A model generated the notes under the pieces. That model was not told where the DNA came from, made no database searches, and worked only from the letters and a program-made list of their open reading frames with translations. A stretch of DNA of 64,000 nucleotides from the NCBI GenBank assembly GCA_032622095.1, contig CP136064.1, forward strand, positions 175,292,247 to 175,356,246, in the 5' to 3' direction. Made by a program: the position numbers and the translations under genes. This DNA comes from Siphonodentalium dalli (taxonomy: Eukaryota; Mollusca; Scaphopoda; Gadilida; Siphonodentaliidae). Shown one piece after another: positions 1 through 13,079 of the stretch; the stretch's first letter is position 1, and every line of letters starts with the position of its first letter.

Positions 1-1368
1 TTGTAGCCTGTATCAGCAGTTAATTGAATTATACATGTACTATCTTGATCAACCATAAATGTCATTTGTAGTAATGCTTTGTACAATCCATACAACTGCA
101 TTATAATTAATATGCCAGATGTAGTGTACAATGCAGCCATTGATTTCCTGATAAGGCACCTGCAATAATTTCTCTCCAAACAGATGACAAAAGTCAGATA
201 AATGCACCTCTTGACTCCTACAGATTTTCACAGTTAAAATTTTAAACTGTGATTGGACAATTAAAGGACTGCATCTAGTGAACAATAAACCTCTCATATA
301 TGACATTGTCACAATATACAACTGTCAAATATTTCATTTTTTTTTAATAAAAAACAAAAAAACAAATCCACATGAATCTATGCCTTTAAAAATGATTCAG
401 TCTCGAATGTTCAAGTGGCTATCACAAAAACTGACCACCTGACAGCAATACAATACTAATGCATCAAACAAGCTAATATCATCTCATATCTCACAAAACA
501 GCTTCCGCCTATGAATGTCCACTATTTCAATAAAAATTCCCCTGATAGATATCAAGGCAGAGCCCGCTAAGCAACAACAAAACAAAATCCCATATCACCA
601 ACTGTTCAGTGACAAATTGAACAACTTCACATTCCATGGGCGTCTTGTATTGAACTCAACACTCAAATAATGGGCGACAGTGTTTTGTCAAACTTCGCTG
701 CAGTTGCACTATTCAGAGCAGAATCACACCCACTGAGTTACTAACAATATACAAAGAGTAATTACAACCTGAAAATTTTATCATTTCCTTTTCTTACTTA
801 TGTTTGTTTATTGTATGAAATTCTCAGGCAAGCGTTCATTCACTTTTCAATAAATACAATTTAGCAAGTTGACAGACATCTCCAGCTAAGTTATAAGGTG
901 TCATATATTACCACAATGGTAAGTGGGAGACCTGAGAACTTTTTAATAAATTTTACAAAATCTAATATTGATACAGGATCAGTTTTCAATGTCCTTTTAA
1001 AATAATTCAATAAATCTGTGTGTATTTTTCAAGAACCTCCAGCAATAATGATGTTAAATGTCAACTATTTCCATGTGGCTCCCTCAATACACAAAGGCCT
1101 TGAGAATGAAACGTTTTGTGTGCCTTGAATAATTAGTGTTTCAAAGACTACGATGATTTTGAAAGCGGAAACTATATGCGAACCTCAAGCAGTCAAACTA
1201 TCAATATAAATTTACTGCCTTCATGTAAATGCCTTGTTACAAGAATAACTCTTTTTTTAAATCCAGCAAATTTCAACACAAAATGTTAAGCATTCCTCCA
1301 CCCTTTTAATCTGGACATTTGTGCTTTTTAGGCTCATAATTTGGAATTTATATGAGTGACAGCATATA

Positions 1369-1536
1369 CAGTAATGCCATTCATCGATCGGAAAGCTCTC
1401 ACTGAGTTGCGGTAGCTACAGTAATGCCCTCGGTGAGAGCTTTCCGATGAATGGCAACAAGCCATATTTTCGACTAAATCCTGAATTGCCCATAATTCTG
1501 CTGTGGTTAAGGAGTCGATTATTTAGGGCATTACTG
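1369..1536. mobile_element. Palindromic TA MITE (family A), rearranged copy
   Basis: It has TA flanks and CAGTAATGCC / GGGCATTACTG ends. The left arm is scrambled: a terminal piece joins directly to the inner arm, and a second copy of the terminal CAGTAATGCCC occurs inside near 1421. The right arm is complete. It may be a chimera of two copies. Confidence 0.8.
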
Positions 1537-2483
1537 TAGGAAGAAGCATTATCAGTGTGACAATTAATATAATCAAACATTTTAATGCATTTATTTATAT
1601 AATAGATTGTCTGTTCCTATTCTATACAAATGGAACATGAGGACTTGAAAAATATTTTCAGGGGAAATTGTATATTTTGTTCAAATACCATGAAAAATTT
1701 CGTGGATTGGAAATTTTAGGCTCATAAATTGGAAATTTTTCACATTTTCAGCCTCTGTCATTGTTCAAAACTTTCCTGAATGATACTCCTTTTGGGAGCA
1801 TCATTTTTCAATGACTCATGCCAAACAAATTGAGAAAAATGTTTTCAATTTCATCAAGTTATCATTCAAGCATTCTCAATGATTGATAATTATAGGGTTA
1901 ACATTCTGGGAGGGCTAACAAACTCAAACTGAAGAACGGAATGAGCAATTTAGTTTGATCTTTTTATTGGTGGAACAGTGGACTGTGGCAAAGGAGCAAC
2001 AGGCCGGACAATACAAATGGCCAGTTAAACTGCGTGACTCATATTTCACTGACGCCAAGCAAATAAAATGTTTTGTAAGTAGATTTTAAAACTGGTATTT
2101 ACACTCAAAAAGTGTGGCCATTACAAGGCATGTCTCGACAGCGATTCTCAAAATATTTTGACGAACAATCAACGACTCAGTTTAATTCATGTACATGGGT
2201 CTTGCACCCTTATTTGAACATAGCTTGGCCGATCTAATAGCTATAATATTCCACCCAATGAGGCACTTAATTGTATAGGCCAGATTGCTAGATGAGTAAT
2301 AATGCTATGATTTGTTGGAATTCTTACATTTTAGAGGGGTGAGCCCACAACAATTCAACCAAACCAGTCCAAATATGATTTCTCCAATATTTCCATTCTG
2401 TTAACTCACAAATGCCAACTTAAAAGTGGAAGATCACAACCGCGATTAGATATAGAGGATCTCCAAAGAGTTATGTTGGGATA

Positions 2484-2612
2484 TAAGATTTTATGAAACG
2501 AGTTTGATAAATTTGATTCACAATTTTATGAAACGAGTTTGATAAATTTGATTCACAACGAGTCGCAGACGAATTATGAATCAAATTTATCTAACGAGTT
2601 TCATAAAATGTA
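2484..2612. repeat. Short direct plus inverted repeat
   Basis: A ~34-bp unit containing ATTTTATGAAACGAG and GATAAATTTGATTCA occurs twice in tandem, then once inverted (TGAATCAAATTTATCTAACG). It resembles a decayed palindromic element; no target duplication was identified. Confidence 0.6.
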
Positions 2613-3017
2613 AAATGCATATATGCACGGCATTGGCTGAACAAAGCAATCATTTTGCAATGTCTAGTATTGGTGTCAAGCGCGGCTTTTCTAAATAGTA
2701 TTAATCCACACAGTAATTTACTTGGCATGATGCCAAGTATCTCAGGACCCAATGCAGCAATTACACACTAGTGGGAGATAAGAAAATATGTTATGGATTT
2801 TTCAATGATATTATAGGAGTTTCATGTGATATATGTCTATATTGTGAGTTTAAAGTCACTTATGGAACCTATGGGCTGGGTGTGATCTATCCATTACATG
2901 TATAACATTAACTAACTGTTTATAAATTCATGCATGTCATTATAATAAATAAATAATAATAAATCGCAAACAACTATAATGCCACCATCTGTGGGCTGTC
3001 ACCCTCTTTGGAGGGAA

Positions 3018-3526
3018 ATAACCATTTCTTTACTAAATACTCATTGATGAATATAGTTGCCTCAGGAAATGTTCAGATAATAAGTTCAACAAACATAGGA
3101 CATTTGTTGAACTTATTATCCGAACATTTCCCTCCATTAAATATGACTCATTCTGTAATTGTATTATCTGTCGTGACTGCTTAATTTAATTTTCCTGAAA
3201 ACCCTTCCAGATGAATTATAGACCATTCCAATCTATTCTGTTATAACTGAGTGGAAGAATCTGTTATCCCTTTCTATACCAACTGGATTCTCCCATCAGT
3301 TATAAAGTATACATTGGAATGGTTTATTATTCATTTTGAGGAGTGCTCAGATAATATCGACAGACAGACGAAAAGCTAAAACAGAGCAGAAGGATTGATA
3401 ATCTTCAATGGTGGAAAATTTTCAGATAATAAGTTCAACAAATGACCTATGGTCGGTGTTGAACTTATTATGAACATTTCCTACAGGAACTACTCATCAA
3501 TGAGTATTTAGTATAGAAAGAGTTAA
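3018..3526. mobile_element. TTAA MITE (family C), long copy
   Basis: Terminal arms are related to TTTCTTTACTAAATACTC on the left and its inverse GAGTATTTAGTATAGAAAG on the right, next to TTAA (ATAA on the left). Inside are two hairpins built on TTCAGATAATAAGTTCAACA, at about 3070-3131 and 3419-3480, and inner arms with ATTCTCCCATCAGTTATAA. The terminus resembles piggyBac-type TTAA elements. Confidence 0.8.
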
Positions 3527-4110
3527 AAGAACTCAAACTTAACAATATCGGAAATTTTAGAGGGAACACTGAGATTAATATTCATGAGAAATAGGCTATT
3601 AAGTGTTACTAAAATGTGCTTTATAAAAGTTGTAATGTAGCCTGGGGTTTTTAGAAACCCTGGTTGTATCTGTAAATATAACATGGCTTATACACACAAA
3701 TTTCATTTCATGTGGTATAAAGCAACAGTGAATCTGCACTGTTGGAGTTGGTGGACTGAAATTGATGTGGTATCTACCTATTGCTAAATCTTTACAGATG
3801 AATTTCATGGACTTTTATGTCTATTAAGTGGGGTGGAACTAAATAGCCACATAGAAATTTATTCTCATTTGGTCATAATAATTTTTTAAGGTTTTGTGAT
3901 TGAGGATAAGGTAATTGTTCATGGGCTGGTTGGTGAGTCATCACATACCCATCATTTCTGGTGTGATATAGGGAGTTATATGGTGTAATAAAGTGTCTGT
4001 GTTTATCAAACAAATAAATTGCATGACTCAATGTCTGGCTGGATTGGCCAGGTAACTCCTCCTTTCTCTCTTCAGCAACATACATCAAAAAATTTATTGT
4101 ACATCAAATG

Positions 4111-4131
4111 GGAGGGGGGGGGGGGGGGGGG
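4111..4131 (+). repeat. Poly-G run (~20 G)
   Basis: A near-uninterrupted G tract. Similar homopolymer runs occur near 6366-6383 (G), 26409-26421 (C), 36647-36668 (T) and 41878-41897 (C). They could form G-quadruplexes and are likely to be length-unstable and prone to assembly error. Confidence 0.8.
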
Positions 4132-4148
4132 TTACTGTAAAATACATA

Positions 4149-4408
4149 CAGTAATGTCCTAAATAATCGACTACTTAACCACAGCAGAATTATGGGTAAC
4201 TTTTCAGGATTTAGTCGAAAATATGGCTTGTTGCCATTCATCAGAAAGCTCTGTGAGAGCTTTCCGATGAATGGCAACTAGCCATATTTTCGACTAAATC
4301 CTGAGAGCTTTCCGATGAATGGCAACTAGCCATATTTTCGACTAAATCCTGAAAAGTTACTCCATAATTCTGCTGTGGTTAAGGAGTCGATTATTTAGGG
4401 CATTACTG
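4149..4408. mobile_element. Palindromic TA MITE (family A), copy with internal duplication
   Basis: The TA target site is duplicated on both sides (4147-4148, 4409-4410). Ends are CAGTAATGTCC and GGGCATTACTG. Each arm reads through a shared ~100-bp sequence (CGACT...CCACAGCAGAATTATGGG and on). About 60 bp of the right arm is duplicated in tandem, making this copy longer than the usual ~212 bp. Confidence 0.9.
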
Positions 4409-5571
4409 TATATGACTGAATTATTTGTTTAAACAACCCCAATGAAGACAAAGTAGTCAAGGATATGAAGGAAAATTGCTAAAAAAATGGGTGCCATGAC
4501 TTGACGACTCTATTCTCAAAGATTACGCAACACTAACTTAATATTATTATATCACATCAAACCACAGTGTTCAAACATATTTTTACCAACATGTACATCA
4601 CTGATTTACATGAATTCCTTCCGTTTGAATGTTTCCCCGAGTCCTGAGAATATTATATCCTTCAATCCATAAAATATAATCTGATGATACTACACGTATG
4701 TGTATTAAAGCTATTTCTCTACTTATTATTATATGAAGGCAATTAAAATAAGGATTTCCCCACATCAAAACTCCCTTAAATATATTGTAAGAACTTCTAA
4801 CTTTGATTCATCATTTTTAATGTTGGGGGTGGGTGAGATAAGGCACAGAAGGGAAATATTTCACTAACATATTTGGTTAGCTATTATTATATGATTGATT
4901 GATAGTGATTGTACACATTTAACTCCAAGTATAGTATGTATACGATTGGATGACATTCTTAACAGAATTCACCTCCACTCAAGCAAATAAATTTAATCAA
5001 TTCTCAAAAGTTCTCAAGCAGTAACTATTTTAATCATCTTCTCAGTGAGGACAGAGTGATGCATTTGAAATTTAATCTGCAGCGCACAATAGATGCCAGC
5101 AAAGATTATGATAAATGGCAGGTGAAAGTTGTCATAAATAAAGCAACCACTTCATTTGAAGGGGAGACCAACCACAGACAACTCATTAAAATGATAAACC
5201 CTTCAAGTGGGACATGTTATCTGGATTATTTCTCAGGGCTTAAAATGAGATTCAGAATCATGATTCTTAGTTTGATTCTAGTGAAAGCAGCTGACTTGCT
5301 GTAGAAATGCTATCTTTTGATTCTCCTAAAATGTTATGGATTTTAAGTCCTGGGTCTGATATAAAACTCTACAGGTAAAACAGGTTCTCTCTGGATTCAA
5401 GATAATAACCCATTAAGTCTGACACAGAGACCAGCCTAGATTGAGTAACATCTCTCTAATTTTGTCCCAGGGAGAAGTCACTCTCATATACATGTAGTAT
5501 AGTATGCATAAGTACCTACAGCATATTGAAGCTGTATTTTTAATATAATTATAATGGTGTCCTTAATCATT

Positions 5572-6031
5572 TGTGACCCGCCATATCAAATCCAGTCGGA
5601 AGTCGGGATTTTTTTACCCTGTGCCAATGCATTCTCTTATATATGCGAGTCGACCATAGGTCACCTCGTATATATAAGAGAATGCATTGGCTTAACAATT
5701 TTTTATCATGTTTTTTAAATAAATGTTTCTTACAATTTTTAGGACATAAAATAAAAAAAACATCCATTACCCTGCAGGGAGCCCCACACATACATAGAAG
5801 CACATAGAAGAGTGTCGTCTGCTCATGTTTGTCTGGGGCTCTGTATGGGTGAAATTATAAAATTGTTAAAGAATACAAGAACAAATTATTAAAATTGTAA
5901 AAAATTGTTAGGCCAATGCATTCTCTTATATATGCGAGGCGACCTATGGTCGACTCGCATATATAAGAGAATGCATTGGCACAGGGTAAAAAAATCCCGA
6001 CTTCCGACTGGATTTGATATGGCGGGTCACA
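5572..6031. mobile_element. Paired-hairpin element with distinct TGTGACCCGCC arms (B-like)
   Basis: It holds the same two hairpins as family B (arms GCCAATGCATTCTCTTATAT and complement), but the outer ~50-bp arms are unrelated to family B: TGTGACCCGCCATATCAAAT on the left and its perfect inverse on the right. The hairpin loops are a GTCGACC/GGTCGAC type rather than the usual CTCCC/GGGAG. Total length is 460 bp. Confidence 0.88.
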
Positions 6032-7529
6032 TTTGATCATTTTATAAATGGGCTATTGGATTACTTATTACTACATTGTAATTGGATCATAGAATGGTGA
6101 TGGTTGGGGTGTAAATTGAACTTCAGCCATTATGACTTCTCCCTGATAACAATCCACTTTTCCATAACATTAAAATAGGGAGAAGTGACTTCTCCCAATT
6201 TGAAACCTCCAGGCTGGTCCTAGGACTCTGAAATGACTAAATTTGATACTATATGGTAAACCTTTCTTTTCTGGATTTAGTGCCTAACAGATGAATAAAT
6301 ATGATTCTTGACAATAAAATTTGCTTTGTATGATATGGATGACATGTGGTGCCAAGGGTGTGTGTGGGGGGGGGGGGGGGGGTGATGGTGGCCGACATCT
6401 CCCACATCCCCTTTAATTTTTACAGTTCTCAAGATTTTATAAATACCTCAATATTCAAGTAAGAAATTTATAAGCTGCTTCAATGTAGATAGGTCACAAT
6501 GTTTATAGACTCCTTGTTTAAATAAGCCATAACATGAAAAGTAATCTGTGTTCATGATAACAGTTAAGAGAGCTATAAAGCTATAATTCTATAGATATGT
6601 CACATGTTGGAATGTTGGCAACCCAGTGGTTATGCTGTTAACAAAATACTGAGGTGTCACTTTCTGATCTGGAAATGAGCAAAGAAAACAATGCTATCAA
6701 AAATCTTCTTTCATGAAACATGTTGTTGCACTCAAGCAGGCAATTGGAGGCCTAGGGCAGGGGTGGAGCTAGAGGGGTGTGCACCCCCTAAATTTCAACT
6801 GGGTCAATTTGATTAGCATAACAGGCCTGCAGGTTTCAAATAATGTGTAAGTTATTTTTCTTTTACCTGGTTTCTGCTTAGGTAACCCATACTAGTAAGT
6901 TAGCAGTAGAGTTACGCAAAATGTTATAATCACTACAACTGGTATTATTAACTACAGATGGGCAACTCATTCAATAAATTTGAATGTCTCATTTTTGGAC
7001 TTGATTGAGCAAAAATTAAGTGAGAATAATTATCGCGAGACCTGCATTTATAAAACTTTGGCACAACCTGTTTTTCGTTCGCGGAATTTTCATTTTAGAT
7101 AGCCTCCAGGTGAACTGAATGGTCGTTCACCTCAAAATTTTCAGGCCTGCCCGATACAAATTGAAAGCATAAAGATTGATATTTGATAGCCATATTTAAC
7201 TGGATGGCTCATAAATTTTGTTCATCATTATTCCAACCTCAACCTCGCCGAAGACAAGTCAAAGTATAATTTATTTCAAACCAAAAACGAAGGTTCAGTT
7301 GAATTTTATGTTTACCAGTATTAACAACTTTCAGTTTAGTTGTCGAGAAAATGTTTTTATAATCCAACAACCTTACTTGTTTAGTAAATTGTTTTGTATG
7401 AAAAAAAACCAGCCCTTTAAAAGTACCCTGTTAAAATGTCCCAAGGGAAATGCACAATTGCCATTCGCATCAAAATATATCAATGACATTGCTAAAATTT
7501 CCATGTAGATCAGTCACACCTACCAGCTG

Positions 7530-7774
7530 TTAACCCTTCCATGATTGGAGCTTCCTGAAATTTTGTGAAAACCCTGTGCTAATGCATTCTCTTATGTATG
7601 CGAGTCTCCCATAGGGAGCATCGCATATATAAGAGAATGCATTGGCCTAACAATATTTACCTCGACCTTGTAAACCAGTGCATTCTATTATGGAAGACTC
7701 GCATATATAAGAGAATGCACTGGCAAAGGATCTTCAATGCTACACCAGTGCAGCTCCCGTCATGAAAGGGTTAA
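7530..7774. mobile_element. Paired-hairpin TTAA MITE (family B)
   Basis: Perfect TTAA on both sides. Ends are CCCTTCCATGATTGGAGC and GCTCCCGTCATGAAAGGG. Inside are two hairpins of ~65-75 nt with arms CAATGCATTCTCTTAT and complement, separated by ~35 bp containing CTTGTAA. The second hairpin has lost part of one arm. Confidence 0.9.
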
Positions 7775-8055
7775 TTAGCATCGGCTATTGTCTGAGCCGA
7801 GTCCAAAAAAACTTTTGTCAGATATATTTTAGCAGAGGAAAATTTCAGAACCTGTCAATGTTTTTTTGCTGCAGAGGTTGTCTTTATAGTGTCTCACTGT
7901 GAAAGTCTGCAGCCAGAACAAAATTCATGTTGAATGCCAAGGAATACTGAGATAACATTGACTAAGCATTTATCTCGATAATCAGCAATTATTAAGCTAG
8001 ACCCAACAATGGTCTGCCATGATAATGGACCAAGTTTAATTATAAACTGAAGTTA

Positions 8056-8270
8056 CAGTAATGCCCTAAGTAATCGACTCCTTAAACACAGCAGAATTAT
8101 GGGTAATTTTTCAGGATTTAGTTGAAAATATGGCTTGTTGCAATTCATCGGAAAGCTCTCACTGACAGCTTTCCGATGAATGGCAACAAGCCATATTTCC
8201 GACTAAATCCTGAAAAATTACCCATAATTCTGCTGTGGTTATAAGGAGTCGATTATTTAGGGCATTAATG
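8056..8270. mobile_element. Palindromic TA MITE (family A)
   Basis: A near-complete palindrome of ~215 bp flanked by TA. Both ~100-bp arms match the family consensus. The right arm has a small insertion (GGTTATAAGG) and an altered end, GGGCATTAATG. It carries no coding capacity and must depend on a transposase elsewhere. Confidence 0.9.
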
Positions 8271-8866
8271 TACATGCATGACAATGACGACTGTACATAC
8301 CCTTTAGATGTAGAACAAGATAAAATAGAGAATAACTTCAACTTTGTAATCCACATTATGACTGTCAGAATTGAAAAGTACAATCAAGTCGGAAACACTA
8401 TCACATAGATTTGATGTCTATAAAAAGTGTGACTATCATCTTAAAATCACACAGATTTTATCACGTTATGGTCATAAAAACAGGTGCGACCTTTGGGATT
8501 ATTTCAGTTTCCTGTTCTATTCCGACAATTAGATCTATACTGAAACCACTGTAGGAGTGTTATTTGGATAACAGCTTTTAGTGATTCGACAATTACCCAG
8601 AATTATTTGCAGTCACCACATCAGAGACATTAAATCTGACCTGGCCTGTGACTCATTATTCAAAAGGTTAAAGAGTTCAAAAACTTAACACCTACCAGAT
8701 ATACTGGGATGAAAATAGTATATTGTGAGGGGTTTCCAAGATATACTCAGGGTTCGGGCAGGTTCCAGAATATTTTTTTACAATACCCATCAATGTTCAC
8801 TATCCCAGACAGAGTAGAGATGGCCTCCTGCTCTATCCAGACAACAGGTCACCAAAAACAAAAACG

Positions 8867-8925
8867 ACCCCACCCCCCAATATTACTTAATCCTATATTA
8901 ACTAATATTGGGGGTGGGATGAATT
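8867..8925. repeat. Short hairpin
   Basis: An inverted repeat: CCCCACCCCCCAATATTA pairs with TAATATTGGGGGTGGG around a ~20-nt AT-rich spacer. No wider element was identified. Confidence 0.6.
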
Positions 8926-9041
8926 TTTGTTATGGGGACCTGTGATCCAGGCCTACTCTCTAACTTCAGACATCAATATAAGTCAAATGTCAGTGTGTTC
9001 ACTTGTCATCAGATGTGATAATTCTCCATTTATCTAACATA

Positions 9042-9233
9042 CAATAATGCCCTAAATAATCGACTCCTTAACCACATCATAATTATGGGTAAATATGGCT
9101 TGTTGCCATTCATTGGAAAGCTCTCAGTGAGAGCTTTTCGATGAATGGCAACAAGCCATATTTCCAACTAAATCCTCAAAAGTTACCCACAATTCTGCTG
9201 TGGTTAAGGAGTCGATTATTTAGGGCATTATTG
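9042..9233. mobile_element. Palindromic TA MITE (family A), ends changed symmetrically
   Basis: Flanked by TA. The ends read CAATAATGCCC and GGGCATTATTG, so both differ from the consensus CAGTAATGCCC at the same paired position. The left arm has an internal deletion of ~20 bp. Confidence 0.9.
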
Positions 9234-9430
9234 TACCTGTATGTTTATCTTATCAGTTCAACAATGTTCCAGGTGTTATAGGACACTAATAGTGGTTAAC
9301 AGGCCAGACCATTAGAATACATGTATGAGAAGTCTGTTGTTTTAGGGTATAATTAGCAATAGTTTGTCATGGTGTTTGTTGAAGTTCTAATCAATGTGCT
9401 GGGCATGCAGGTTTATAATATAGATTTGTA

Positions 9431-9641
9431 CAGTAATGCCCTAAATAATCGACTCCTTAACCACAGCAGAATTATGGGTAACTTTTCAGGATTTAGTCGG
9501 AAATATGGCTTGTTGCCATTCATCAGAAAGCTCTCACAGAACTTTCTGATGAATGTTAACAAGCCATATTTCCGACTAAATCCTGAAAAATTACCCATAA
9601 TTATATTGTGGTTAAGGAGTCGATTATTTAGGGCATTACTG
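9431..9641. mobile_element. Palindromic TA MITE (family A)
   Basis: A 211-bp palindrome with perfect CAGTAATGCCC / GGGCATTACTG ends and TA on both sides, close to the model copy of the family. A small change (TATATTGTGG for CTGCTGTGG) sits in the right arm. Confidence 0.93.
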
Positions 9642-10186
9642 TAATTGGGGCCTCCAGAATAATATGAATTCTAATATTTCTTAGTGAGACAAAGCAAAAA
9701 GTTATTATAAATTGGATTCGGTAAACATATACATGTTGTTGTTGTTGTAACTAGTGGTCTGTAACCCTGATTTTATATTCTCTAAACCGTCCTGTTGAAT
9801 GGCAAATTGAAAACAAATCACATAAATAGATGGCTATTTTAGGATCACTATATTTGCTTCTGTATGTTGTCCATATAAGTCAACAGAAGTTGTCAAATTA
9901 ACCCCAAATGCGAATATGTTGCCTTCTGATTAATAAGATAACACAACATGTGGTAAATTTAAACAAAATGGCAGATCCAACACTGGAACCAACATTTTAA
10001 ATCTTCCAAAACAATTTCTCAGATAAGACCCAAAACTTTAACTTCAATTTAATATCTTGTGATTTAATGTGATAAAACTACAAACCAAATTTGAAGAAAT
10101 ACAAAAAGACATTACCTGCAGACCAAACATTAATCACATTTGTAGTAAAATAATAGCAATACTTCCAGAACCTACAGCAGACAAAC

Positions 10187-10612
10187 CTAAACTCTTTCTA
10201 TACTAAATGGATTCTCCCATTCAGTTATAAAAATATTCATTGGAATGGTGTATTATTATTTGGAGGGATGTTCAGTTAAAATGAGCAAACAACAGTATGT
10301 TGAACTTATTATCTGAACATTTCTAACCCTTTCATGATGGGAGCTACACTGGTTATACTGTGCCAGTGCATTCTCTTATATATGCGAGTCTCCCATAGGG
10401 AGCCTTACATATATATGAGAAGCACTGGCTTACAAGTTTAAGGTAAATATTTAGGCCAATGTATTCTCTTATATATGCGAGGCTCCCTATGGGAGACTCG
10501 CATATATAAGAGAATGCATTGGCACAGGGTTTTCACACAATTTCAGGAAGCTTCAGTCATGGAAGGGTCAAGGGAACTACTCGCCAAAGAGTATTTAGTA
10601 AAGAAACTGTAA
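10187..10612. mobile_element. TTAA MITE (family C) split by a family B insertion
   Basis: The left part (10187-10322) has the ACTCTTTCTATACTAAATGG terminus and the inner GAACTTATTATCTGAACATT arm; the right part (10572-10612) has the closing GAGTATTTAGTAAAGAAAC arm. A complete family B element lies between. The nesting shows C inserted first. Confidence 0.82.
10323..10571. mobile_element. Paired-hairpin TTAA MITE (family B) nested in family C
   Basis: Ends are CCCTTTCATGATGGGAGC and GCTTCAGTCATGGAAGGG, with two hairpins inside. The flanking tetranucleotides are mutated (CTAA and TCAA). It lies inside a family C element. Confidence 0.88.
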
Positions 10613-10934
10613 ACAGACGAACCAATATGAGAATTCGGTCTATAATTTCTTATAATCATATAACAAACAAAATTTTGGGACAATCCTACAATCAGTATTT
10701 AACAAATCATCCAGAAACCAAATATATATCACATTCTGATTTCTGAAGTGCAATCTCTCAGCCAAAATTCCTGAACCAATTATCTGAAAAGAGTATTCTG
10801 TGCTATATTTTATAGTAATTTGCAAATAATTGTCCTGCTATCACACACAGCAATTTAAATAATCACCGGATGCCTATGAGTGTTACCAGAAAAATCTACC
10901 ATTTAACCTGGATTGATGGCAACATATATGGATA

Positions 10935-11035
10935 TGGTGTGTCTGACATTTGCAGAATGAGGTCCCCAGTCACGATGGGCTAGCATCACCAAATTCACAC
11001 TTTGGGAACCTCATTCTGCTTAGGCCTCAACTGTT
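10935..11035. mobile_element. Half copy of paired-hairpin element with 9-bp duplications (family D)
   Basis: It contains GTGTCTGACATTTGCAGAAT and one hairpin (GAATGAGGTCCCC ... GGAACCTCATTC), then the start of the spacer (TAGGCCTCAACTG). The second hairpin and right end are missing. Confidence 0.75.
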
Positions 11036-12857
11036 ATGGGAAACCTAGGATCAGATTTAAAGAGGGCAGAAAGTACAATTGTGGAATAATTCATAGAATG
11101 ACAAGACAAGACTTAAATGTCAACAAGATATGAACAGAACTATTCTAATTATATTATATCCAATCTGAAAGTTGTGACGTTGTGTGCTACCAATTTTGAC
11201 TCAAAGTTTGTGAAAATAATGGGTGTTGGTTTAGGTTTTATACCATACATGTCTGAACACCCCAGAAAAGTGTTCCACATCACTGATATGAACTTAGTTC
11301 TTAAAAATGCTCTAAAATATATTGTGTTTTGTGAGCGCTTATGCAATGTAGGGACGTTCTAGGGGGGCACATTGAAATTTCCAACTGTACCCCTCAAATC
11401 CCCCCCAACTGTTGAAATTTTTTACCAATGTTGGGGGGGGGGGGGTGGGTGGTGAGACATCTCAGTCCCCCATCACCATTACGTCCCTGCTTATTCTATA
11501 ACACTTCTTACTAAAACTTGCCGTTTTCTTGAAATTCTGGATGGAAAAAGGTATGCTGAATCTCCAGATTTATACTGCATGAAGTGAAATCTTTATAAGT
11601 AACATCATAAATACCATAATTGCCTATGTTATTGTGTGTAACACCTATTTCATAAATTCACATTTTACACCCTAATGTGGGTGCAAATATTTCAACGACA
11701 CTTCATGTGTTTATAGCCATACAGCCATAGTAGAACTACATCAAAGTGATAAAAATTGTTCCTATGTCACATTCATTTAAATTTGAAATCAATTAAATAT
11801 GAAGGCTCGTTATTAAAGCCACAATCCACTCGTGGTGAAAATTTGGTACTCATGGCTACTATAGGTATATTCTATATCCACTATTTATTGGGGTTTTATC
11901 ATTGTTTCAGTGGCTAGGCCATATCACTACCTTGTCAGTTTTACAGGTTGAAAAAACAATGTGCAGAGGGTTAATTTTTAACAGAGAAATCATTCCACAG
12001 TGCATAGAAACCACCGACCCCAGGACATGTGAAAAGGCTTATGTTGACCTAATGCACTATGCACCTTATCAACTGAGTTTTGTTGGTCCTTGATAACACA
12101 AACTCTTTTTTATACAGCCCCTAACACGCATACAGAATGCTGAGTGAATTGTCTGTACAATACCCAACAGAGTTGTAAACCACACATTACCTGCATGGGT
12201 TATCTTTCTTTGTCCATGTTGCAGAATGACTACTAATGTATTTGTCCATAGATAATTAAGTTAGGGCACACATTGATCATTTTAACACTGAGTCATATCA
12301 AAATTAATACATTCTTTGATCCCTAAGCTATTACAAGCGCTGGAGATTATCCTTTGGAAAAGGTCACATTTAAAAACTTTTGAGAGTAATTTACATTCTT
12401 TGTCTTTTATATAACAACACTTCCTGACTGGCTCAATGAATATTCAATTCAAGCACATTCAAAATTTACAGGTTTCATACTTGGTCTGCAATTGTAGCTT
12501 GCGTCCAGTATAGTACAGGACATTCAAACAATGGACATCATGAGAAGAGTTTATTTCAAACAGTAAATTTGATGATTTGTCCTTCTCTGGGGTTAGTCAT
12601 ACATGTAGGACACACAGTGTCTTGATATTAAAAATAAAAACAGCGATACATCCTATTTTTACAAAATCTGTTTAGTTTCAATTTAGTGTAAAAATATTTT
12701 TGATTTGAGAAATGACACTATAGAGAAACTAGATCTTGTCAGCAATAGATTTTTTTTAAATTGATTTTATATGTCTGATGACCTAGAGGGTCAATTAAAA
12801 TATTAATTTTACCATGAAAATATAACTTTGTTTGGTACTTATAAGCCAACATATAAA

Positions 12858-13079
12858 ACCCTGTGCCAATGCATTTTCTTATATATGCGAGTCTCCCATA
12901 GGGAGTCTCACATATATAAGAGAATGCATTGGCCTAACAATATTTTCCTTGACCTTGTAAGCCAGTGCATTCTCTTATATATGTGAGGCTCCAAATGGGA
13001 GACTTGCATATATAAGAGAATTCACTGGCACAGGTACTTTAGTGCTGCACCAGCGTGGATACCATTATGAAAGGGTTAA
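12858..13079. mobile_element. Paired-hairpin TTAA MITE (family B), left arm truncated
   Basis: It begins at ACCCTGTGCCAATGC, lacking the outer left arm, and carries both hairpins and the right end ATTATGAAAGGG followed by TTAA. Confidence 0.85.

Noticed and set aside
142-213. Possible additional minus-strand exon with the right phase (reading SQEVHLSDFCHLFGEKLLQ)
   Set aside because: It has an AG and a GT and an open frame, but the acceptor is weak and the peptide matches nothing I know. An open frame of this size is common by chance.
3873-4088. Minus-strand open frame of about 71 codons that looks mildly protein-like
   Set aside because: No homology, no convincing splice sites in the required phase, and similar lengths occur many times by chance in this window.
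5056-5304. 82-codon plus-strand open frame
   Set aside because: No recognisable domain, no splice or promoter context, and it is antisense to the gene spanning the region.
9369-9644. Open frames on both strands in the palindromic MITEs (also at 28064 and 51633) with the peptide ILWLRSRLFRALL
   Set aside because: These are translations of the palindrome arms; the same peptide on both strands shows it is not a gene.
12186-12235. Open minus-strand stretch with an AG border, a donor-like CAG|GTAATG and fitting phase
   Set aside because: There is no pyrimidine tract upstream and no conserved peptide; too short to support.
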